Source: Marinobacterium profundum
GTDB lineage: Bacteria > Pseudomonadota > Gammaproteobacteria > Pseudomonadales > Balneatricaceae
Length of the DNA: 61,272 bases
Direction of reading: 5' to 3'
Assembly: GCF_001528745.1 (NCBI RefSeq)
Contig: NZ_BCNS01000103.1
Span: 1 to 61,272, forward strand
Every line of letters begins with the position of its first letter. Position 1 is the first letter of the stretch. Made by a program: the position numbers and the translations under genes. This document shows, in pieces, positions 55,240 to 61,272 of the stretch. The notes under the pieces were generated by a model that made no database searches, was not told the origin of the DNA, and was given only the letters and a program-made list of their open reading frames with translations.

Positions 55240-56169
55240 ATGAGAAGATGGGGAGCCGGTCGTGGACTCTTGCCAACACTGAATCATCTGATCGCGCTTG
55301 AAGCAACCGCGCGCCTTGGCAGCTTTCGTGCCGCCGCCGAGGAAATGTCGCTAACCCAGGGGGCAGTGGCGCAGCAGGTGCGGGCGCTGGAAAAGGAATT
55401 TGACTGTCCGCTGTTTGATCGCTTGCCCCGCGGGCTGAGCGCAAACCGGCAGGGCCGCGAATATATCACCCGGCTGCGTCTGGCGCTGGGCATTATCGAC
55501 GAGGCCACGCGGGAGCTATTGCATCGGGATACGCCGGACGAGGCTGGGCGGCTGATTGTCAGCACCACATCGACCTTCGCCAGTCGCTGGCTGATTCCGC
55601 GTTTGCCGGAGTTCTCCCGCGCCAACCCGGATATCGCCGTGATGATTGACGCCTGCGATACTGCCCGGCCACTCAGTGGCAAGGGCTGCGTTGATATGGC
55701 GATTCGCTGGGGCGCTCCGCCTTTTGCCGAAAGCCATGCCCGCTTCCTGCTACCGGCCAGTTCCATTCCTGTCTGTGCCCCGGCTCTGCTGAGCAACAGC
55801 AAGGCACTGAGCCCTGACAATCTGGATGAGTTGCCACTGATCTCAGACAGTCACAAGAACTGGCAGCGCTGGTTCGAGTCCTGCGGGCGGCCGGGCGTGA
55901 AAATATCGGGCCCGGTATTCTCCCAGACGAGTCATGCGATAGAGGCGGCGGAGCAGGGGATGGGGGTTGCGCTGGTGCCCTGGCTGTTTGTTGAGGCGGC
56001 ATTGCATGCGGGCACTCTGGTGCATGCGCTCAATAATCAGTTGCAACTCGATACAGATGCGGGCTTCTACATTATGACTGCGCAGCCGAGTGGGCCCGAG
56101 TCAGCCTGCGGCCGTGTGATTGACTGGCTGCTGGCCCAGGGAAGGGCAATTGAGCCTGCGGGCCCTTAA
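55240..56169 (+). CDS. LysR-family regulator (GcvA type)
   Basis: A 309-residue regulator with N-terminal helix-turn-helix (LPTLNHLIALEATARLGSFRAAAEEMSLTQGAVAQQVRALE) and effector domain (LIVSTTSTFASRWLIPRLPEF, VDMAIRWGAPPF). It is divergent from the SDR/EamA pair and convergent with the mlrC operon, so it most likely controls the SDR and exporter, possibly also the D-amino-acid-type operon downstream. Confidence 0.92.
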   Translation: MRRWGAGRGLLPTLNHLIALEATARLGSFRAAAEEMSLTQGAVAQQVRALEKEFDCPLFDRLPRGLSANRQGREYITRLRLALGIIDEATRELLHRDTPDEAGRLIVSTTSTFASRWLIPRLPEFSRANPDIAVMIDACDTARPLSGKGCVDMAIRWGAPPFAESHARFLLPASSIPVCAPALLSNSKALSPDNLDELPLISDSHKNWQRWFESCGRPGVKISGPVFSQTSHAIEAAEQGMGVALVPWLFVEAALHAGTLVHALNNQLQLDTDAGFYIMTAQPSGPESACGRVIDWLLAQGRAIEPAGP

Positions 56170-56225
56170 TTTGGGAGAGAAGGGGTGTAGTTGTGTGGGC
56201 AGGCTGGCCTTATTCTCGGGAGGGG

Positions 56226-56288
56226 TATTCGCATTGGACCTCCTGTGCCAAGGAAGGCCCAATGATGAAGCATCCCTTCTTTAAATAG
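56226..56288 (-). repeat. fragment of the dispersed multi-hairpin element, copy C
   Basis: TTCGCATTGG and CCAATGATGAAGCATCCCT match the right half of the elements at 6808 and 23547, with a diverged central stem. It ends in TTAAATAG, close to the TTAATAG terminus of the full copies. The TTA at 56281-56283 is the stop codon of mlrC on the minus strand. Confidence 0.7.
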
Positions 56289-57789
56289 TGATCGGACGAG
56301 TCGATAGCTCCATATCCTTGTCGAGCGGAAAAATGGGTCGCGGTACGTTGCGATAGGGCAGCAGGTCATAGCGGGGGGTGCAGAGGGCGCCGCTGTCGCA
56401 CACGATGACGTGTCCGGCAATGGGTTCGAATGCGGCGCGAAAGTGCTGCATCGACTTCAATGCGACGACGTTTTTGTGCTGCGGGTCTATGCCGAAGGCT
56501 TTGAATTGCTGCAGATCGAGTATCTGCCGGGCGATGCTGACCACCAGTATCTCGATACCGGCTACCCGCAGCACAGCACTGGGGCCGAAACTGCCGTGAA
56601 GTCCGTGGATCATGGGACCGTCACCAATAAAATGCCCATCGCTGACGGATACCAGCTCGCCTTCCAGGGTCAGGGGACCGCCGCCGAAGCGGGGATCGGT
56701 AACGCCACCCAGAGTGATCTGAACGGATTGACCGATCACAGCGTCGCGCAGTTTCTTCACAGCGCTGGAATCGACCAGGGGGCCAAAACAGGCGTTGCCG
56801 ACATCGGCGTCAAGCAGCGCCCGCAATAGCTCGGTGGCGTCACCGTAGCCTCCGGCACCCGGGTTGTCGGCATAGTCGGCGATCACCAGCGGACCCTCGG
56901 TCGGCTTATACTGGGCAGCGATATTCGCCGCTTGTTCCACGCTGAGATAATCGTTCAGCACCTCGAAGCGGCGGTTCCAGATATCATCGGCCAGGGTTTC
57001 GGCGAAGGCACTGTGGGCGCTGAAATCGCCCTGTGCCGTTACCAGCACCGTGGGCCCGACCTCCACCACATCGGCACTGGCAAAACCTGCATTAATACTG
57101 ACCGCGAAAACATCGTCCGTCTCTTCATAAGCCCGTGCAATTGCCATGCGCTCGATCATGGGGCCTATATCGGTGCGCCCGCCATTGACCTCTTCCAGCA
57201 TTGGCCGGCTCACGCGGATCGTGCGGGGGTGAATCTCGCCCGCCATGGTACGTTGCAGAATTTCGCCTGCATGGCGACCCGCTTTGCGCATATCAATATG
57301 CGGGTAGGTTTTGAAGGACACAATAATGTCGGCGAGCGCACACATCTGGCGGCTGACATTGGCGTGTGGATCCAGGGTGATAGCGATGGGCAGATCCGGG
57401 CCGACCAGCGTGCGGATACGTGCAAGCAGCTCGCCTTCACCGTCTTCGCAGAAATCGAGCCCCATGGCACCGTGGAGCCCGAGCAGAATTCCGTCGAAGC
57501 GCTTGAGCCTGATGGCCGCGAGTATGGGTTCGCAGAGCCAGTCAAACGCCTGGCGTCTGACCTTGCCGCTGGGCCCTGCCGCCGCGCTCAGTACATGCTC
57601 AAGCTGCCAGTGATGTGCCCGCCCGGCGTCGAGAAAACCGGCGAGTTCGGTATTCTCATCGCCGCGCTCGGCAAGGGCGGCTTCACCCTTCAGCACATAG
57701 CGGGCCATGAAGGCCTCTCTGCCTGTTTTGTGCAGGCTGAAGGAGTTGGTTTCGTGGGAAAACTCAGCCGTAAGAACGTTGAAACTCAT
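56281..57789 (-). CDS. MlrC-type M81 family metallohydrolase
   Basis: A 502-residue protein of the M81 (microcystinase C-like) family. It has the N-terminal motif EFSHETNSF with putative metal ligands, GILLGLHGAMGLDFCEDGEG, ITLDPHANVS, and the C-terminal MlrC domain with DYADNPGAGGYGDATELL and GGVTDPRFGGGPL. Members cleave peptides or amide bonds; real substrates are mostly unknown. Its ATG overlaps the racemase stop (ATGA). Its stop codon lies in a fragment of a dispersed repeat. Confidence 0.88.
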   Translation of the reverse strand: MSFNVLTAEFSHETNSFSLHKTGREAFMARYVLKGEAALAERGDENTELAGFLDAGRAHHWQLEHVLSAAAGPSGKVRRQAFDWLCEPILAAIRLKRFDGILLGLHGAMGLDFCEDGEGELLARIRTLVGPDLPIAITLDPHANVSRQMCALADIIVSFKTYPHIDMRKAGRHAGEILQRTMAGEIHPRTIRVSRPMLEEVNGGRTDIGPMIERMAIARAYEETDDVFAVSINAGFASADVVEVGPTVLVTAQGDFSAHSAFAETLADDIWNRRFEVLNDYLSVEQAANIAAQYKPTEGPLVIADYADNPGAGGYGDATELLRALLDADVGNACFGPLVDSSAVKKLRDAVIGQSVQITLGGVTDPRFGGGPLTLEGELVSVSDGHFIGDGPMIHGLHGSFGPSAVLRVAGIEILVVSIARQILDLQQFKAFGIDPQHKNVVALKSMQHFRAAFEPIAGHVIVCDSGALCTPRYDLLPYRNVPRPIFPLDKDMELSTRPITI

Positions 57790-58928
57790 GCGATCTTCCG
57801 TGGGTTATTGATCGTTGGGCTCGCAGCCGCGGGCGCTGTCACAGGGATTGCTGTGCCGCCTGGGCGAGATGCGTGCAGTACCTTGGTGACAAAGGGTGAG
57901 GTCATGCTGCGCACAGTCGCGCTGTAATTGAGCTGAAAGCGCACCTCGGCACCGACGGCCAGGGGATGGTCGCCGCAGTCGATGATGAGGTGATCGCTAC
58001 TGGCGTCGATAATATCGATCCCCGCGGGGCTGCTGAGGCCGTCGGGGTCCACGTCCTGTCGGCCGATGGCCAGAATCGCCTGGGCAATGTCACCCCGATC
58101 CGCCGGCGGGGCCTTTTCGCCGAAGGCGGTCTGGGCGATCTCCCCCCAGGGCTGGGTTGGCTTGATCTTCGATTCGATCACTTCGGCGACCAGGGTAATG
58201 GCATCGGTATAGAGACCATCAATCGGCTGGCGGTGCAGGGGTTCACATCCCAGCAGAATGGATTCACCCAGCCGCAGGTTGTTGATGCGGCCGCTGTCGG
58301 CATCGCTGAAGGCCCAGTTCAAGTTGGCTGAGTTGCCGCCTGTCACTATATCCAGGGAAATGCCGAAGGCGGTTTCCACCGAGCGCGCCAGTGCGGACAG
58401 CTGATCCATATTGCGGCTGTCCGGAGACACGCCGCAGTGACACGCCAGATTGGCGCCTATACCCTTTAACTCGATATTTGGCATATCAAGTACCAGGCCT
58501 GCGGTGCGTTCAAGGTCGGCCGGCATAATCCCTTCGCGCAGGTCGCCAAGTTCAACCATCAGCACGACAGCGTGCGCCTTTCCGACAGCTCTGGCTGCGT
58601 CTGAAAGGTGGCGAATGACGTCGAGCTCGCTGTTGAGGCTTATATCAGCGTAATGAATCACCCGCTGCACATCGCTGATCATGGGGGCGCGTATCAGCAT
58701 CATTGGTGCGCTGATGCCTGCGCGGCGCATGGCTTCGATGTTCTCCATGCGCGAGTCGCCGATCATGCACACACCTGCCTGCAGCATAGTACGAGCGATT
58801 TCGGGTGAGCCGAGGCTTGCCTTCATCACCGCAGTAACCGAGATACCGCGGGCGGCTAATCGCGTGACCAGTGTGCGGGCATTGTGATGAATCTTGTCGA
58901 GATCGACTTCAAGGCGCGGCGCACTCAT
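57786..58928 (-). CDS. alanine racemase-fold PLP enzyme (ornithine racemase-like)
   Basis: A 380-residue fold-type III PLP protein. The PLP lysine is Lys36 in VTAVMKASLG. Other conserved parts are DSRMENIEAMRRAGI, MLIRAP, VELGDLREGI, GIGANLACHCGVSP and a GGNSANL phosphate-binding motif. This layout is closer to ornithine/basic amino acid racemases (YhfX-like) than to classical alanine racemase. The C-terminal ~40 residues (Pro/Ala-rich) are extra. It is coupled on both sides by ATGA overlaps to DUF1611 and mlrC, so it probably interconverts the D- and L-forms of an amino acid used by the same pathway. Confidence 0.85.
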   Translation of the reverse strand: MSAPRLEVDLDKIHHNARTLVTRLAARGISVTAVMKASLGSPEIARTMLQAGVCMIGDSRMENIEAMRRAGISAPMMLIRAPMISDVQRVIHYADISLNSELDVIRHLSDAARAVGKAHAVVLMVELGDLREGIMPADLERTAGLVLDMPNIELKGIGANLACHCGVSPDSRNMDQLSALARSVETAFGISLDIVTGGNSANLNWAFSDADSGRINNLRLGESILLGCEPLHRQPIDGLYTDAITLVAEVIESKIKPTQPWGEIAQTAFGEKAPPADRGDIAQAILAIGRQDVDPDGLSSPAGIDIIDASSDHLIIDCGDHPLAVGAEVRFQLNYSATVRSMTSPFVTKVLHASRPGGTAIPVTAPAAASPTINNPRKIA

Positions 58929-60265
58929 TGTGCGTGCGCGTTGAGCTTTTCCCCAAGTTCAGGAAATGCCCTCAGCACTATGTCTACAAGGCGATCCGGT
59001 GAGCGGGTCAGCGCATCTGTGGCCGGTATGCCCAGTTCGAGCTCGTAGGCATCGACGGCCGTGCTGACTTCATCATCGGTCATGTTTTCATGGTTGAGAG
59101 TCAGTCCAATGACCCGGGTATCGGAAAAGGTCTGGATCAGATTAATCTCGGCGGCCGGCAGCGGCATGGGCATCCGGTCGAAGTCGCAACGGTAGGTGCG
59201 GCCCGGTGCATGCTGCAGGATGACGCCGGTGGGGCAGCTGCCACGCAGGATAAATGAGGTGGTCGAAAACGCCGGGTGGCTCAGCGCTCCCTGTCCTTCA
59301 ATAATGATCACATCGGGTTGTTCAGCTTCAAAGGCATCAAAAATGATCGCTTCCAGTTCGCCGGCGCAAAACTGCGAAGGCACTGCGTCCAGGGCGATAC
59401 CGTAACGTGCGCCCTGTATCAAGCCCGTTTGGCCGGTGCCGACCATCACCACGTTCAGACCACGATCCCGCAGTGCACGGGTGAGGATGGTTGCCGTGGT
59501 GCGTTTGCCAATGGCGCAGTCAGTGCCCAGCACGGCAATACGCGGGCAGGTCACCTGTGCGATGCGACCGCTGAACATCCGCAGGTCTTTACTGGCGCGG
59601 GGGCGGCGGACATCCAGAATAGTTACGCCATTAGCGCTGCTTGCAGAAACAAATTCTGGGTCGTCGTTCAGAAACTCATGCAGGCCGTTGACTATATTCA
59701 TGCCCAAACCAATGGCATCGAGCACCAGACTGCGCTCAGCGGCCGATAGCATGCCGCTGGATGGCGCCATTCCGAAGATGAAAAAGTCGGGCAGTGTGTC
59801 AGTTCGTGACAGTGCATCAGCCAGATCCCGGCAGATAGGAATGGCATTCGCTATTCCGTCAAGCACCATACCGGCGTCTTGTCCGGCCTTCTGGCTGTCG
59901 ATGATCGACAGGATCTCGTACTTTTCCGAGTGTCGTACGAGGCCGTTGGCGGTCTTGCCGTCGATGGCGCCGAAGTTCGCTTCACAATAAACAATGGCCG
60001 TTGTGAGCCGCTTGGGTTCACCAGGGGATTGTGAGGGTGCTGCACGCTCAAAGGTGGCCGTGGCGGGGGAGGTCAAGTGTGCAGGCGTAGGTTGGAAAGA
60101 GGAAACTCGGGTGTCGTTCGGGGCAGTGCTGGAAAATGGTGTGTCTGGTGAAGGATGAAGCGGTAAAGCGGACCTTGGCGTGGCTAAGGCTTGGTCATCA
60201 GTGGCGGGCGGGCCCTGGGGTGAATAGAAGCGGGCCTGTGGGGGATGTTGCGGAATATCAGACAT
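58925..60265 (-). CDS. DUF1611 (DgcN-like) protein with Pro/Ser-rich N-terminal extension
   Basis: A 446-residue protein. From about residue 86 it matches DUF1611 (DgcN family): AIVYCEANFGAIDGKTANGLVRHS, FIFGMAPSSGMLSAAER, the P-loop-like GTDCAIGKRTTATIL, IIEGQGALSHPAF and IGLTLNHENM. DgcN homologues are acyl-transferases of D-glutamate catabolism, usually paired with an enolase-type racemase DgcA. Here the partner is a PLP racemase. Residues 1-85 are low-complexity and Pro/Ser/Thr-rich. AGAGGTTATTTC before the ATG supports this start, and no other start lies nearer the domain. Confidence 0.85.
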   Translation of the reverse strand: MSDIPQHPPQARFYSPQGPPATDDQALATPRSALPLHPSPDTPFSSTAPNDTRVSSFQPTPAHLTSPATATFERAAPSQSPGEPKRLTTAIVYCEANFGAIDGKTANGLVRHSEKYEILSIIDSQKAGQDAGMVLDGIANAIPICRDLADALSRTDTLPDFFIFGMAPSSGMLSAAERSLVLDAIGLGMNIVNGLHEFLNDDPEFVSASSANGVTILDVRRPRASKDLRMFSGRIAQVTCPRIAVLGTDCAIGKRTTATILTRALRDRGLNVVMVGTGQTGLIQGARYGIALDAVPSQFCAGELEAIIFDAFEAEQPDVIIIEGQGALSHPAFSTTSFILRGSCPTGVILQHAPGRTYRCDFDRMPMPLPAAEINLIQTFSDTRVIGLTLNHENMTDDEVSTAVDAYELELGIPATDALTRSPDRLVDIVLRAFPELGEKLNAHAQ

Positions 60266-60465
60266 GAAATAACCTCTGTATGACGGAGGCTCAGAAGGGC
60301 AGCTGGATCGTGCCGACCTGGGTCGGATGTCAACAAGAGGTCCCCACTAAGCGGTGGGGTGAAAGTACATACTAACATAGTTGGGCCCCGGATTACGGAG
60401 CAAGCCCGTTGAGTACCGAACGGCGGCTAGCAACCTTCCGCTCCAATCGGCTCTATTTCCATCAC
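60266..60465 (-). promoter_or_regulatory. structured leader candidate of the DUF1611 operon
   Basis: Read toward the operon, this 200-bp region holds the hairpins CCCCAC-CGCTTA-GTGGGG (around 60340-60360) and CCGAC-CCAG-GTCGG (around 60321-60334), then CCTC...GAGG next to the ribosome-binding site. They do not fit a riboswitch class that I know. No clear promoter hexamers were found. Confidence 0.4.
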
Positions 60466-60850
60466 CTAGGATGCAGCGAAGCGTCAACCCATCAATGGTT
60501 CATTGTTGGGTTACACCCCTTCGGGCCTGCATCCAACCTACATTCGTTCCAACCGGCTCTGGGCCCGACCTCCACAGGTAGGATGTGGTGTAGCGAAGCG
60601 CAACCCATCAATGGTTTATTGTTGGGTTACGGCCCTTCGGGCCTGCACCCAACCTACATCCGTTCCAACCGGTTCTGGGCCCGACCTCCACAAGTAGGAT
60701 GCGGTGCAGCGAAGCGAAACCCATCAACCGATGGTTCATTGTTGGGTTACACCCCTTCGGGCCTGCACCCAGCCTACATCCGTTCCAACCGGTTCTGGGC
60801 CCGACCTCCACAAGTAGGATGCGGTGCAGCGAAGCGAAACCCATCAATCC
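60466..60850. repeat. second REP/BIME cluster
   Basis: Four units of the GTAGGATG-GGTG-AGCGAAGC type (starting about 60468, 60581, 60691, 60811) alternate with units of the reversed GTAGGTTGGGTGCAGG type. They are the same two sequences as around the RAYT gene but with the pair order inverted. CTCTGGGCCCGACCTCCAC recurs between pairs. Apparent open frames here are artefacts of the repeats. Confidence 0.88.
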
Positions 60851-61029
60851 ACGAACTCTCTATATAGATAAGAGAGTCCAGAGCATGGATTGTCTATTTA
60901 TTAACCAGGGCGTAATGATTTAAATGTGCACTGCTGGTTGTCGGGTGATCTATATTGCCGTCGATCAGCCGTTTTAGAGTTTGATTAGCCTCTTTTTGCA
61001 CTTATTCGTTATTAAATTCAAAGGGGCTG

Positions 61030-61057
61030 TTGACTCTGATCGGGGGCAATGTAGAAT
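61030..61057 (+). promoter_or_regulatory. rRNA-type promoter P1
   Basis: TTGACT, 16-bp spacer, TAGAAT, followed by a GC-rich discriminator GCGCACC. This combination is typical of stringently controlled promoters. Confidence 0.65.
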
Positions 61058-61226
61058 GCGCACCTCGCTTAGGGAAAGCGGCTTTAACAGCCACCGACCA
61101 AAGCGAGCAAGTCGGAAGTAAGTGGTTGATTTTCAAGTGTTTAGCTTGATAAATTGGCCGGCTGTATCGGCTTGTGAGTCACTCGTTTTTCTCCTCGGCT
61201 TCGGTCGAAAATGTTGAAAATAAGAG

Positions 61227-61254
61227 TTGACTTAAAACACCGAGACGCTAAAAT
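61227..61254 (+). promoter_or_regulatory. rRNA-type promoter P2
   Basis: TTGACT, 16-bp spacer, TAAAAT, followed by ATGCGCCTCACTT, which resembles the start region of P1 (ATGCGCACCTCGCTT). A-rich sequence (GAAAATGTTGAAAATAAGAG) upstream could be an UP element. Confidence 0.65.
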
Positions 61255-61272
61255 ATGCGCCTCACTTGAGAC

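Larger units (their letters stand above)
60851..61272 (+). promoter_or_regulatory. probable rRNA operon promoter region
   Basis: No gene lies in the last 420 bp. It contains two promoter-like sites (61030-61057 and 61227-61254) with AT-rich upstream sequence and similar GC-rich starts. This is the usual layout of tandem rRNA promoters, and the 16S gene is expected beyond the window end. Confidence 0.6.

Noticed and set aside
60266-60420. Guanidine-type riboswitch
   Set aside because: ACGR-like tetramers occur, but not as two matched stem-loops with ACGR loops, and no guanidine genes follow.
60466-60850. CRISPR-like or protein-coding repeat region
   Set aside because: Repeats alternate in orientation and carry GTAG feet and hairpins, as in REP/BIME clusters. 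Open frames on both strands only reflect the repeats.

Overview
The window looks like a piece of chromosome from a marine gammaproteobacterium of the Oceanospirillaceae/Marinobacterium kind. This is an inference from gene content: a nitrogen-controlled urea transport and urease cluster, TRAP/Tct-type and betaine uptake systems, lactate oxidation, and the standard gammaproteobacterial order thrS-infC-rpmI-rplT-pheST-ihfA-merR. Coding density is high and the GC content moderate to high, except for one AT-richer patch next to a tRNA.

Layout. 1-9 kb: a DUF4139 protein, a membrane pseudokinase fused to a formylglycine-generating-enzyme-like domain, kdsA, a PilZ-like protein, a HugZ-like protein, and a DUF2788/LemA/GIDE membrane group. 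9.2-23.5 kb: urtABCDE (urea ABC transporter), ureD, two opposing genes (an Arg-rich lipoprotein and hemolysin III), then ureABC-ureE-ureJ-ureF-ureG with a strong terminator. A sigma-54 promoter precedes urtA and a weaker one precedes ureA, which fits NtrC control. 23.8-31 kb: a TVP38-disulfide reductase fusion, a globin, lutCBA (L-lactate oxidation) and its GntR regulator. 31.6-38.3 kb: tctCBA, a REP/RAYT repeat locus, and a CitA/CitB-like two-component system that probably controls tct. 38.5-46 kb: the translation-gene operon, ending at tRNA-Pro(GGG). 46-47.7 kb: a small AT-richer accessory patch. 47.8-60.3 kb: gamma-butyrobetaine dioxygenase, a BCCT carrier, LysR regulators, an EamA exporter, an SDR, and a tightly coupled DUF1611 / PLP-racemase / MlrC operon. 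The last kilobase holds a second REP cluster and two promoters of ribosomal-RNA type, so an rRNA operon probably starts just outside the window.

The most unusual signals are not ordinary genes. (1) Three junctions of the urea/urease cluster (urtD-urtE, ureA-ureB, ureB-ureC) each hold a diverged copy of the start of the next gene. Each copy forms an intact 29-40-codon ORF with its own Shine-Dalgarno, filling the gap up to the real start codon. (2) Four arrays of strict 7-bp units (consensus GGNGNNA on the coding strand of the adjoining gene) touch gene ends. One supplies the ribosome-binding site and start codon of the lactate regulator, and two overlap stop codons. (3) A multi-hairpin element with 12-bp terminal inverted repeats lies inside one of these arrays, with a second copy near 6.9 kb and a fragment that supplies the stop codon of mlrC.
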